Shown here one piece after another: positions 17,007-27,279 of a stretch of DNA of 64,000 nucleotides. The stretch lies in assembly GCA_963724495.1 (NCBI GenBank), contig CAVRUZ010000009.1, positions 19,566 through 83,565 on the forward strand, given 5' to 3'. A program made the translations under genes and the position numbers. The notes beneath the pieces are model-generated. The model made no database searches. It worked only from the letters and a program-made list of their open reading frames with translations, and had not been told where the DNA came from. Position 1 is the stretch's first letter; each line of letters begins with the position of its first letter. Source of the stretch: CAVRUZ01 sp963724495. GTDB taxonomy: Bacteria > Actinomycetota > Actinomycetes > Propionibacteriales > DAIQRJ01.

Positions 17007-19616
17007 TCAGGAGGCGACCGTCGCCGGCTCCTTCGCGTGCACCACCAGCTTGTTCGTGGCCGCGTCGAGGTCGACCACCACCGTGTCGCCGTCCCGCACG
17101 GCACCGCCGAGGAGCTGCCGGGCCAGCTCGTCACCGATCGCCGACTGCACCAGACGCCGCAGCGGGCGGGCACCGTACAGCGGGTCGTATCCGGTCACGG
17201 CCAGCCAGCGCTCGGCCTCCTCGGTGACCTCCAGAGCGATCCGCCGATCGGCCAGCCGCGCGGCCAGCGCCGCCACCTGCAGGTCGACAATGCGCGTCAG
17301 GTCGTCCTGCGACAGCGCGTCGAACACCACGATCTCGTCCAGCCGGTTGAGGAACTCGGGCTTGAACGACTGGCGCACGACCGACATCACCGCATCGTGG
17401 GCTGCCTCCGGTGCCATCGTCGGGTCGGACAGGTAGTTCGAGCCGAGGTTCGACGTCATCACCAGGATCGCGTTGCGGAAGTCGACCGTGCGGCCGTGGC
17501 CGTCGGTCAGCCGGCCGTCATCGAACACCTGCAAGAGGATGTTGAAGACCTCGGGATGCGCCTTCTCCACCTCGTCGAGCAGCACGACGGAGTAGGGACG
17601 CCGCCGCACCGCCTCGGTGAGCTGGCCGCCCTCGTCGTAGCCGACATACCCGGGCGGCGCACCGACGAGTCGGGAGACCGAGTGCTTCTCCGAGTACTCG
17701 CTCATGTCGATGCGGATCATCGCCCGCTCGTCGTCGAACAGGAAGTCCGCGAGCGACTTGGCCAGTTCGGTCTTGCCGACGCCAGTGGGTCCCAGGAACA
17801 GGAACGACCCGGTCGGCCGGTTGGGATCGGAGATGCCGGCACGGGCCCGACGGACTGCGTCGGACACGGCGCCCACAGCATTGGTCTGCCCGATGAGGCG
17901 TCGCCCGAGCTCCTCCTCCATCCGCAGCAGCTTGCCGGTCTCCCCCTCCATCAGCCGGCCCAACGGGATGCCCGTCCAGGACGAGATCACCTCGGCGACC
18001 TCCTCCGGCCCGACCTCGTCGCGCACCATCGTCTGGGCGGTGTCCTTCTGCTCCGCCTCCGACGTGGTCTCGATCTCCTTCTCCAGTTGCGGAATCCGTC
18101 CGTAGAGGAGCTCGCTGGCGGCGGCCAGGTCGCCCTCGCGCTGGGCCTTCTCTGCCTGCATCCGCAGCTCGTCGAGCTGTTCCTTGAGCTCGCCGACTCG
18201 GTTGAGCGATCCCTTCTCGTTCGCCCAGCGAGCTTCGAGCCCGAGCAATTCCTCTTCCTGGTCAGCGAGTTCCGCGCGCAGTCGCTCGAGTCGCTCCTGC
18301 GATGCCGCGTCGTCCTCCTTCTCCAGGGCGAGTTCCTCCATCTTCAGCCGGTCGACGGAACGTCGAAGCTGGTCGATCTCGACCGGCGAACTGTCGATCT
18401 CCATCCGCAGCCGCGATGCCGACTCGTCGACAAGGTCGATGGCCTTGTCGGGCAGCTTGCGCCCGGTGATGTAGCGGTTGGACAGCGTCGCGGCGGCGAC
18501 CAAAGCGGCGTCGGCGATCGCGACCTTGTGATGCGCCTCGTAGCGCTCCTTCAGGCCACGCAGGATCGCGATCGAGTCCTCCACGCCCGGCTCGGATACC
18601 AGCACCTGCTGGAACCTGCGCTCCAACGCCGGGTCGGACTCGACCCGCTTGCGGTACTCGTCCAGGGTGGTCGCGCCGATCATGCGCAGCTCACCGCGCG
18701 CGAGCATCGGCTTGAGCATGTTGCCGGCGTCCATCGCGCCGTCGCCGCCCGCACCGGCGCCCACCACGGTGTGGAGTTCGTCGATGAACGTGATGATGCG
18801 GCCCTCGGACGACTTGATCTCCTCGAGGACGGCCTTCAAGCGTTCCTCGAACTCGCCCCGGTACTTCGCCCCGGCGATCATGGCTGCCAGGTCGAGCGAC
18901 ACCAGCTTGCGGTCCTTCAGCGACTCCGGCACGTCTCCGGCAACGATGCGCTGGGCCAGTCCCTCGACCACAGCGGTCTTGCCCACGCCCGGCTCGCCGA
19001 TCAACACGGGGTTGTTCTTCGTACGTCGGCTCAGGACCTGCACGACCCGCCGGATCTCGGAGTCCCGGCCGATCACGGGATCGAGCTTGCCCTCGCGGGC
19101 GGATGCGGTGAGGTCGACCGAGTATTTCGCCAAGGCCTGCAATGTGTTCTCGGGGTCGGCAGTGGTCACCTTCTGGCCGCCGCGAACTCGATCGATGGCC
19201 GGCGTCAGCACCTCGGCGGTCACTCCCCGCTCGGCGAGCAGCGCCTTCGCCGGGCCGTCGATCGTGACCAGCGCGAGGAGCAGGTGCTCGATCGACACGA
19301 AGTCGTCACCCATCCGGGTGGCCGCGTCATCTGCCTGGGCCAGCACCTGGGTCATCTGCCGCGTCGCCTGAGGCTGCCCGACGCTCGACCCGGAGGCCCG
19401 CGGCAGCTTGTCGATCTCGGCCCCGACCACGCGGTCGAGGTCTGCACGGCGAACACCGACCGCCTCGAGCAGCGGCTCGACGATCGTGGTGTCGTCGACC
19501 AGCAGCGCGGCAAGCAGGTGAAGTGGTTCGAGTTGCGGATTACCGCGGGTCGACGCGAGGCGCAGTGCCAATGCCACGGCCTCGTTCGACTTCGTCGTGA
19601 GGTTGCGTCCAGCCAT
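17007..19616 (-). CDS. clpB: ClpB disaggregase
   Basis: An 869-residue AAA+ disaggregase that works with DnaK to resolubilise aggregates. The Clp-N repeats come first (LHLLAALLVDD and FVSIEHLLLALV), then AAA-1 with VLIGEPGVGKTAVVEGLAQ and IITFIDELHTVVGAG, a long coiled coil (about 390-520: LRRSVDRLKMEELALEKE through LEKEIETT), then AAA-2 with FLFLGPTGVGKTELAKSLA and VVLLDEVEKAHPEVFNIL. It is intact. In actinomycetes clpB is under HspR, whose gene lies 90 bp upstream on the same strand. A clean HAIR site is not visible in that gap. Confidence 0.97.
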   Translation of the reverse strand: MAGRNLTTKSNEAVALALRLASTRGNPQLEPLHLLAALLVDDTTIVEPLLEAVGVRRADLDRVVGAEIDKLPRASGSSVGQPQATRQMTQVLAQADDAATRMGDDFVSIEHLLLALVTIDGPAKALLAERGVTAEVLTPAIDRVRGGQKVTTADPENTLQALAKYSVDLTASAREGKLDPVIGRDSEIRRVVQVLSRRTKNNPVLIGEPGVGKTAVVEGLAQRIVAGDVPESLKDRKLVSLDLAAMIAGAKYRGEFEERLKAVLEEIKSSEGRIITFIDELHTVVGAGAGGDGAMDAGNMLKPMLARGELRMIGATTLDEYRKRVESDPALERRFQQVLVSEPGVEDSIAILRGLKERYEAHHKVAIADAALVAAATLSNRYITGRKLPDKAIDLVDESASRLRMEIDSSPVEIDQLRRSVDRLKMEELALEKEDDAASQERLERLRAELADQEEELLGLEARWANEKGSLNRVGELKEQLDELRMQAEKAQREGDLAAASELLYGRIPQLEKEIETTSEAEQKDTAQTMVRDEVGPEEVAEVISSWTGIPLGRLMEGETGKLLRMEEELGRRLIGQTNAVGAVSDAVRRARAGISDPNRPTGSFLFLGPTGVGKTELAKSLADFLFDDERAMIRIDMSEYSEKHSVSRLVGAPPGYVGYDEGGQLTEAVRRRPYSVVLLDEVEKAHPEVFNILLQVFDDGRLTDGHGRTVDFRNAILVMTSNLGSNYLSDPTMAPEAAHDAVMSVVRQSFKPEFLNRLDEIVVFDALSQDDLTRIVDLQVAALAARLADRRIALEVTEEAERWLAVTGYDPLYGARPLRRLVQSAIGDELARQLLGGAVRDGDTVVVDLDAATNKLVVHAKEPATVAS

Positions 19617-19705
19617 GGGTCGTTCTCCTGATGATCTTTGCTGGTTGAGATTTCGCTTCGTGAGTGTCGAGTTGGGCCCGATCCGTGGATCTCCCGCCCG
19701 CAGCG

Positions 19706-20173
19706 CTACCGGTCGGTTCCCGCCTCCAGCTGGCGTGGCCGCGGATACGGATCGGGTCGCCGTCGGCGGACCCGCATGTCGACCACGTCGCCGGCACTCC
19801 CGGCGAGGAACACTCGGGCCGCAGCTGGATCGGGTGTCGGCAGGCCGTGCTCCTGCAGCTCGTGCTGGAGCAGCATCACCTGTGCCCGCAGGCCGGCGAT
19901 CTCTGCCTGCATGGCCAGCACCCGCCGGATGCCGGGCAGTCCGACGCCTTCCTTGGACAGTCGCTGCACGAGCCGCAACGCGGCGATGTCGCGGGCGGAG
20001 TAGCGGCGCCCGCGGCCACTGCTTCGTTGCGGAACCACCAGGCCGGCCCGGTCGTACTGCCGCAGCGTCTGCGGATGCATCCCCGCGAGCTCGGCGGCAA
20101 CGCTGATCACGTAAACAGGACGATCGGCTGGCAACCCGCCGGCACGCGCGTCGGCCGACGATGGTGAGGTCAT
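19706..20173 (-). CDS. hspR: HspR, MerR-family heat-shock repressor
   Basis: A 155-residue MerR-type repressor of the dnaK operon and clpB. The N-terminal helix-turn-helix has VYVISVAAELAGMHPQTLRQYDRAGLVVPQRSSGRGRRYSARDIAAL, followed by a coiled dimer helix (LVQRLSKEGVGLPGIRRVLAMQAEI). It is the fourth gene of dnaK-grpE-dnaJ-hspR, the order seen in Streptomyces and Mycobacterium, and should autoregulate with DnaK as co-repressor. The C-terminal tail (RVRRRRPDPYPRPRQL) is basic. Confidence 0.95.
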   Translation of the reverse strand: MTSPSSADARAGGLPADRPVYVISVAAELAGMHPQTLRQYDRAGLVVPQRSSGRGRRYSARDIAALRLVQRLSKEGVGLPGIRRVLAMQAEIAGLRAQVMLLQHELQEHGLPTPDPAAARVFLAGSAGDVVDMRVRRRRPDPYPRPRQLEAGTDR

Positions 20174-20270
20174 GTCAGCCTCCTTCGGCCTGCGGTGGAA
20201 CGGTCTTGCGGTGTTGCGGATTCTTCGGCGTTACTGCTTCTACTACAGGTGGTGCGGTGAAAGCCTTGGG

Positions 20271-21443
20271 TCAGGCCGAGGTCGCGTCCCGCAGCAGCTT
20301 GGCCCGAACGTCGACCCCATCGGTGGACTTGGCGTACTTGGCCAGTGCCTGCTTCTGCTCCTCGTCGAGCTCGTCGGGGACGATGACCTTGAGCGTTACC
20401 AGCATGTCGCCGTAGCTGCCATCGGATCGCCGGGCGCCCTTGCCACGCACGCGAAGCACGCGCCCGTTGGGAGTTCCCGGTGGGACCCGGACGCTCACCG
20501 GCGGACCGGTGAGCGTCGGCACCTTGATGTCGGAACCCAGGGCAGCTTCAGCGAAGGTGACCGGAACCTCGATGGTGAGGTTGGCTCCCTTCTTGCCGAA
20601 CACCCGGTGCGTTCCGACGTGGACGCGCACGTACAGGTCGCCGCTCGCTCCGCCGTTCTCGCCCGGGCCGCCCTTGCCCTTGAGCCGGATGCGCTGGCCG
20701 TCGTCCACGCCGGCGGGGATCCGGGCCTGGACCGTGCGAGTTGATTGGGCCCGTCCCGAACCATGGCAGGTCACGCACGGGTCTTCGACCACCAGGCCGC
20801 GACCGAGACATTCCTTGCAGGGCTCGGTGATCGCGAAGCCACCGGACCTGCCGACGGGCTCCATCCCGGTGCCTTCACAGTTCGGGCAGATCTTCGGCAG
20901 CGAGCCGGTCTTCGCCCCGGTGCCGTGGCACGTGGGGCAGGCGGCGTCGCTGGAGAGGTTCAGCCGGATCGTGGTGCCGGCGACCGCGTCGGAGAAGTCG
21001 AGCGTGACGTCGGTCTCGACGTCGGCACCTCGCCGAGCAGCCGTCGTGGTTCGAACCCGGGTGTTCCCGGTGCCGCCCTGACCGAACAGTCCGCCGAAGA
21101 TGTCGCCGAGCCCACCGTTGCCCCCTTGACCGAACAGGTCACCAAGGTTGCCGCTGCCGGTCCCAGCCGTACCAGGACGGCGGAACGGGCCACCCCGGCT
21201 GAAGCTTCCGAACAGGGAGCGAGCTTCGTCGTACTCCTTGCGCTTCTCGCGCGACGAGAGAACGGAGTAAGCCTCCGAGATCTCCTTGAACTTCTGCTCG
21301 GCCTTGGCGTCGCCGGGGTGGTTGTCGGGGTGGTGGGCACGCGCGAGCTTGCGGTAGGACTTCTTGATGTCCTCGGCCGATGCGTCTTTGGACACACCGA
21401 GCGTGGCGTAGAAGTCCTTCTCCAGCCAGTCCTTGGTGCTCAC
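20271..21443 (-). CDS. dnaJ: DnaJ chaperone (J protein)
   Basis: A 390-residue DnaJ. The J domain (residues 10-70) has the HPD at 38-40 (RKLARAHHPDNHPGD). A G/F-rich linker follows, then four zinc-finger CxxCxGxG repeats (CPTCHGTG, CPNCEGTG, CKECLGRG, CVTCHGSG) and the C-terminal substrate-binding domain with LPFTEAALG-like VTFAEAALGSDIKVPTL. It starts at the GTG at 21443. It stimulates DnaK ATPase and delivers substrates. A palindrome lies just upstream, at the grpE stop. Confidence 0.96.
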   Translation of the reverse strand: MSTKDWLEKDFYATLGVSKDASAEDIKKSYRKLARAHHPDNHPGDAKAEQKFKEISEAYSVLSSREKRKEYDEARSLFGSFSRGGPFRRPGTAGTGSGNLGDLFGQGGNGGLGDIFGGLFGQGGTGNTRVRTTTAARRGADVETDVTLDFSDAVAGTTIRLNLSSDAACPTCHGTGAKTGSLPKICPNCEGTGMEPVGRSGGFAITEPCKECLGRGLVVEDPCVTCHGSGRAQSTRTVQARIPAGVDDGQRIRLKGKGGPGENGGASGDLYVRVHVGTHRVFGKKGANLTIEVPVTFAEAALGSDIKVPTLTGPPVSVRVPPGTPNGRVLRVRGKGARRSDGSYGDMLVTLKVIVPDELDEEQKQALAKYAKSTDGVDVRAKLLRDATSA

Positions 21444-21518
21444 GATGCCCCCTCCCGTTCCGTGTGGGTCATTCTGGCGTTCGGTCGTGCTCGTTCACAA
21501 CTGAAACTGCGCAGGTGA

Positions 21519-21546
21519 TGAGGATCAGGCACTCGCCTGATCCTCA
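21519..21546. promoter_or_regulatory. Perfect hairpin at the grpE stop codon
   Basis: TGAGGATCAGGC, loop ACTC, GCCTGATCCTCA: 12 perfect base pairs with a 4-base loop. Its downstream arm holds the TGA of the restored grpE frame. It lies between grpE and dnaJ and may attenuate or stabilise the operon mRNA. No U-tract follows, so termination there is at best partial. Confidence 0.6.
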
Positions 21547-22235
21547 CCACCTGCCTTGGCGTCGTTGCCGGCAGCCTGACCGTCGACGGCCGCTTCGTCC
21601 GCGGCTGTCTCGTCGATGCACCGGCTCCGCGCCACCGTGCTCGGGCGCGGTGACCGCCACCCTTGCCGGGCGGAGGATCCGGTCGCCCAGGCGGTAGCCG
21701 GGCTGCAGGATGGCCGTGGCCGTCGGCTCCTCGACGTCGCCCGACTGCGCGAACATCAGGGCCTCGTGGTGGGTGGGGTCGAAAGGCTCGCCCACCTCGC
21801 CGAAGCTGGTGACGCCCATCCGCTCCAGTGCCCGGGTCAGCGAGTCCGCCACCGCCTTGAAGCCGCCGGTGAGCTCACCGTGCTGCTCTGCCCTGGCGAT
21901 GTCGTCGAGCACCGGAAGCAACTCGGTGGCTGCCTTGACCGTGCCGGCCTGTGCGGATGTCGCCCGGTCGCGATCGACCCGCCTGCGGTAGTTCACGTAC
22001 TCCGCTTGCAGGCGTTGCAGGTCGGCCGTGCGTTCGTCGGCCAGCTTCTGCAGCCGATCGATCTCCTCCGACGCAAGCGCGTCGGCTGAGGGCTCGTCTG
22101 CTGCCGGCGCGGCCGGCCCGGCGGATTTCGCCGCCGGGCCGACTCCCGGACGTGCCTGACCGGTCACCGGGTCGATACGCCGGCGGTCACGGACCACGGG
22201 GCCGTCGAACTCTTCCTCGGTGTTGCCGGTCTCAC

Positions 22236-22239
<4 letters not shown>
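21525..22239 (-). CDS. grpE: GrpE nucleotide-exchange factor (one frameshift)
   Basis: Releases ADP from DnaK. The GTG at 22239 overlaps the dnaK stop (GTGA). It has an acidic and disordered N-terminus, a long helix (EEIDRLQKLADERTADLQRLQAEYVNYRRRVDRD) and the beta domain VGEPFDPTHHEALMF and ILQPGYRLGDRILRPARVAV. After PEHGGAEPVH the frame turns arginine-rich; taking out one base near 21612 restores ETAADEAAVDGQAAGNDAKAGG, an acidic tail ending at the TGA at 21525-21527. I adopt that end, 18 bp beyond the apparent stop. Confidence 0.9.
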
Positions 22240-24113
<1,874 letters not shown>

Positions 24114-24260
24114 GTGTGTTTCCCTCCATCAGGCCGGGACGGACCCGGCCGGTTTGCCTGAGTGGGCCGGTCTTGCCGGCCGCTTGCCCCGGCACGCAGC
24201 CGGGCGAGTGGTCATCTTGGCCAGGCGAGCCACCGTTCGGCAACTAACCTGCGTCCAGTT

Positions 24261-24279
24261 GGCTCAACTTTACTGAGCC
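24261..24279. promoter_or_regulatory. Inverted repeat upstream of dnaK, candidate HspR region
   Basis: GGCTCA-ACTTTAC-TGAGCC is a perfect 6-bp inverted repeat with the 7-base spacer of HAIR elements (CTTGAGT-N7-ACTCAAG), but the half-site sequence differs. An overlapping weak HAIR-like pair on the reverse strand, GTTGAGC-N7-ACGCAGG at 24248-24268, has 5 of 7 matches in each half. One of the two may be the HspR site, about 150 bp before the dnaK start. The rest of the 395-bp gap, apart from the 69-bp repeat copy 4, has no gene I can identify. Confidence 0.4.
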
Positions 24280-24379
24280 GTGCAAGATTCCCGCAAGCCT
24301 GCGATGTGATCCAGGTCACTTCTTGCGGCTCGGCCGTCCTGAGTGCAGGCAAGCACCCTCGGGTCCGGCGCGCCTCAAA

Positions 24380-24448
24380 CATGCAGTCGGATGCGACCAG
24401 TCCGGACATATCCGCTCTTGTGGGCGCTCAGGACGCCTCGATTGCATG
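24380..24448. repeat. 69-bp CATGCA/TGCATG palindromic element, copy 4
   Basis: 69 bp from CATGCA to TGCATG, in the opposite orientation to copies 2 and 3. Reversed, its core reads ACAAGAGCGGATATGTCCGG against ACATGAGCGGACATGTCCGG of copy 3. The outer arms pair further (TCG against CGA, GCG against CGC), with different bases from copy 3, so the pairing is kept while the sequence changes. It lies between dnaK and the divergent acetyltransferase. Confidence 0.75.
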
Positions 24449-24508
24449 TGTGAGGTCGGCGGCTGCACGTTTCAGGCTGCCGCGGCGGCCTCGTCCTAGC
24501 CTGGCCGC

Positions 24509-25012
24509 GTGTCCGACCAGCCCGCGATTGTCGTCGTCCCGATGACCGACGAGCATGCCGAACGGTCCTGTCGATCTACCGGCAGGGCATCGCCGAGGGC
24601 AACGCCACGTTCGAGACCGACGTGCCGTCGTGGCCGGCCTTCCGGGCGGCGAGGCTCGCCGACCACTGCTTCGTGGCCGCCGCTGATGGCCGGGTGATCG
24701 GCTGGGTCGCCGCCTCGCCCGTCTCCAGCCGGCCCGCCTACCGCGGCGTGGTCGAGCACTCGGTGTACGTGGACAACGAGGCCCGCGGCCGGGGAGTCGG
24801 TGCGCTCCTGCTGCGGCGTCTCATCGCCTCGACCGAGGCGGCCGGGATCTGGACCATCCAGTCGGCACTGTTCCCGGAGAACACAGCCAGCCTCGCCCTG
24901 CACCGAGCGGCTCGGGTTCCGCGTGGTCGGTACCCGCGAGCGCATCGCCCGACACCACGGCCGCTGGCGGGACACCGTCCTCGTCGAGCGTCGCTCGCCC
25001 CTCGTCGACTGA
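24509..25012 (+). CDS. GNAT acetyltransferase, phosphinothricin-type (two frameshifts)
   Basis: A GNAT-family acetyltransferase resembling phosphinothricin/Bar type enzymes. Frame 1 gives MSDQPAIVVVPMTDEHAER, frame 2 FVAAADGRVIGWVAASPVSSRPAYRGVVEHSVYVDNEARGRGVGALLLRRLIASTEAAG (acetyl-CoA loop RGRGVG), frame 3 RLGFRVVGTRERIARHHGRWRDTVLVERRS. One G lost from a GGG run near 24565 and one extra C near 24903 restore ERVLSIYRQG and LHERLGFRVV. The start is the GTG at 24509. The substrate is an amino-group small molecule, not identified. Confidence 0.85.
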
Positions 25013-25065
25013 CGAAGCTGCGGGCTCCCTGGCCCGTCTCCGACCACCACGGGCACGATGGCGCC

Positions 25066-25593
25066 ATGACGTTCCCCAGTGCCAACCAGACCTCCCCGGG
25101 TTACCCGGCCCAGCGCTACCTCGACGACGCGGGCGAGGCGAGTGCCGCCTTCCATGGCCACGACGTCGGCCACGACCTCGAGATGAGTCCGGGCGGTACC
25201 AGGACGTCGTACCTGGCGACCGGCGAACTCACCGGCGGGCAGTTCGGCCTGTACCAATGGGACATGTCAGCGTCCGGTGGAGGTCCCTCGCCGCATTTCC
25301 ACCGGACCATCAGCGAGTCCTTCTATGTAACGAAGGGAGCGGTGTCGCTGTACAACGGCGAGGCGTGGCGCACGGCTGTCGCGGGCGACTTCCTCTACGT
25401 CCCTCAGGGCGGGATCCACGCCTTCCGCAACGACTCCGGCGAGCCTGCCTCGATGCTGATCCTGTTCACGCCCGGCGCACCGCGAGAGGCCTACTTCGAG
25501 GCGCTGGCACAGGTCCGGGCCGAGGGCCGCACCATGTCGCCGGAGGAGGAGGCCGACCTGCTCCGCCGCCACGACCAGTTCCCGGCGACCTGA
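25066..25593 (+). CDS. Cupin-domain protein
   Basis: A 175-residue intact single-cupin protein: SASGGGPSPHFHRTISESFYVTKGAVSLY is the first cupin motif (two His, then Glu) and VAGDFLYVPQGGIHAFRNDSGEPASMLILF the second (His). It probably binds a divalent metal and may be a dioxygenase, isomerase or sensor. No neighbouring pathway gene defines its substrate. It starts at the ATG at 25066, 54 bp after the acetyltransferase. Confidence 0.82.
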   Translation: MTFPSANQTSPGYPAQRYLDDAGEASAAFHGHDVGHDLEMSPGGTRTSYLATGELTGGQFGLYQWDMSASGGGPSPHFHRTISESFYVTKGAVSLYNGEAWRTAVAGDFLYVPQGGIHAFRNDSGEPASMLILFTPGAPREAYFEALAQVRAEGRTMSPEEEADLLRRHDQFPAT

Positions 25594-25654
25594 TCTGACC
25601 GGCCAGCAAGGCCGATCAAGCCATCCGTCGGTCAGCGCCGATACCTTCTACGCC

Positions 25655-26181
25655 ATGTTCGAGACACCGGAGGAAACGGCCGAACTGCAGGAGCTGCTGG
25701 ACCGCTCGCACGCGGGCTCCACCGAGCACCTGCGCGGCATCATCGGACCCAAGGCACTCTGCGCGCCGTGGACATCGTGGCGCTGATGACCGGGATGAAG
25801 GTGCTCTCGGTCGCGACCGTCACCGCTCGCGGTGAGCCGCGCATCAGCGCACTCGACGGCCACTTCCTGCACGCCACCTGGACCTTCACCACCAGCGGTA
25901 CCGCGGCGAAGGCCCACCACATCGCCCGGCGCCCGGCGGTGAGCATCGCCCACATCGACAACGAGGAACTGGCGCTGTTCGCCCACGGGCAGGTCCAGAC
26001 GCTGCAACCAGGCGAACCGTTCTGGGACGAGACCCTGGACCACTGGACGGCGCACTACGGCAGCTCACCGCTCTCGTGGGGCGAAGACATCCGCGTCTAT
26101 CGGTTCCGGCCGCAGTGGATGGTGGGCTACACCGGCGATCGCGACAAGCTGATGCGCGAGCGGGGGATCACGCCGCCCTGA
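25655..26181 (+). CDS. Pyridoxamine 5'-phosphate oxidase-like protein (one frameshift)
   Basis: An FMN-binding split-barrel protein. The first frame from the ATG at 25655 reads MFETPEETAELQELLDRSHAGSTEHLRGIIGPK; the second gives VDIVALMTGMKVLSVATVTARGEPRISALDGHFLHATWTFTTSGTAAKAHHIARRPAVSIAH, the typical barrel with a His-rich binding edge. A single base (one missing) near 25757 separates them. The C-terminus (DIRVYRFRPQWMVGYTGDRDKL) is in frame. It is one of two such genes in the window (see 9394); substrate unknown. Confidence 0.8.
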
Positions 26182-26239
26182 CCAGTCGGGGCGGTCCGCT
26201 GTGGCCAACGTGTCAGGCGGCGTCGGACATGCTGGCGAG

Positions 26240-26707
26240 GTGACCTCGATCATCTCCCTGACCCGCGAGATCTCCGCACCGGCCGCGGCGGTCTTCGACC
26301 TGCTGGCCACACCTTCGCGACACCAGCTGATCGACGGTTCGGGTTCGGTGCGGAGTGCTCGACCCGGCGGCCCGGACCGCCTGTTCCTCGGCGCGCGGTT
26401 CGGGATGAACATGCGGATGGGCCTCCCATACCGAATCCTCAACGAGGTGGTCGAGTTCGAGGAGGGCCGGCTGATCGCCTGGCGGCACTTCGCCGGCCAC
26501 GTCTGGCGCTACATCCTGGAACCGGTCGAGAACTCGGCATCGGATGTCGGAGCCCGTTACTCCACCAGGCTCACCGAGCAGTTCGACCCGACCCATGCCG
26601 GATCGCCGCTGACGCTCAAGCTGCTCGGGTTCCGCCGCCGGAACGAGCGCGCGATCCGCGGAACGCTCGACCGGATCGCCGCCCTGGCCCGCGCCGGCAC
26701 CCTCTGA
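26240..26707 (+). CDS. SRPBCC / polyketide cyclase-like protein
   Basis: A START-like fold of about 155 residues: ISLTREISAPAAAVFDLLATPSRHQLIDGSGSV, LNEVVEFEEGRLIAWRHF and VWRYILEPVENSASDVGARYSTRLTEQF. These proteins bind hydrophobic ligands in a helix-grip pocket and are often uncharacterised. GTG at 26240 or 26201 may be used; I take the inner one as it starts at the first strand. It is convergent with the DUF402 gene (28-bp gap). Confidence 0.75.
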   Translation: MTSIISLTREISAPAAAVFDLLATPSRHQLIDGSGSVRSARPGGPDRLFLGARFGMNMRMGLPYRILNEVVEFEEGRLIAWRHFAGHVWRYILEPVENSASDVGARYSTRLTEQFDPTHAGSPLTLKLLGFRRRNERAIRGTLDRIAALARAGTL

Positions 26708-26735
26708 CAGGGCTTGCGGGCGTGGGCCTGAGTCG

Positions 26736-27279
26736 TCAGCTCTCGACGGCCAGCCCGGCCAGCACGTCGAGCCAGCCCCGGGAGGTGTCGTCGAACGGGG
26801 GCAGGTGATTCGTGACAGCCGGCACCAACTGCGCACACGACGACTCTGCCGCACTGATCACCTCAGGCGGATACGCCAGCGTGCGTTGATGCTCGAGGAA
26901 CTCGTCCTCATCGTCGACATACACCGAGCCGTCCCAGCGGCGCACGACGTCGAGATCCAGGTCGACTGCCGTCGCCGAGGCAGCCGACCACGACGTCACG
27001 CTGGCCACGTCGACATAGACCTCAGGATTGTTGGCGCCGGGCGGAGCGTCGGCATAGAAGGTCGCCAAGAACCAGTCATCTCGTGGGCACAGCAGAACGG
27101 CGTTGCTGGGCATCACGAAGTCGGCGCCCGGGCCGCGAGAGTTCGTCGCCGAGATGCTGGCCCATCCAGTGACCGTGCTCGTCACTCCCGAGCCACTTGG
27201 CGTCGAACGTCCAGTGCCTGGCGCCGCCCCACTTCGTCATCGCGACGTGCACGCGGTCACCGGGCGCCAGGTCACTCAC
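26736..27279 (-). CDS. DUF402-family protein (one frameshift)
   Basis: DUF402 proteins include nucleoside di/triphosphate phosphatases and FomD-like hydrolases. Frame 1 (from GTG at 27279) gives VSDLAPGDRVHVAMTKWGGARHWTFDAKWLGSDEHGHWMG; frame 2 gives ADFVMPSNAVLLCPRDDWFLATFYADAPPGANNPEVYVDVASV and VDLDLDVVRRWDGSVYVDDEDEFLEHQ, with the acidic metal-binding pattern DLDLDVVR and DEDEFLEH. One added base near 27150 separates them. The GTG overlaps the upstream gene's stop (GTGA), so it is translated with the 27276-28259 gene. Confidence 0.85.

Noticed and set aside
17007..19631. Long open frame antisense to clpB, and similar ones antisense to dnaK, GH116 and the aldolase region
   Set aside because: High GC makes the opposite strand of a real gene free of stops. 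These frames show no family pattern and fully overlap genes whose motifs are clear.
19617..19705. HAIR element between hspR and clpB
   Set aside because: TTGAG and CTCAAC pieces occur, but no CTTGAGT-N7-ACTCAAG pair with the right spacing. I do not call a site.
25066..26707. Cupin, oxidase-like and SRPBCC genes as one metabolic pathway
   Set aside because: They are only next to each other; no motif connects them and spacing is 60 bp or more. I keep them as separate enzymes.
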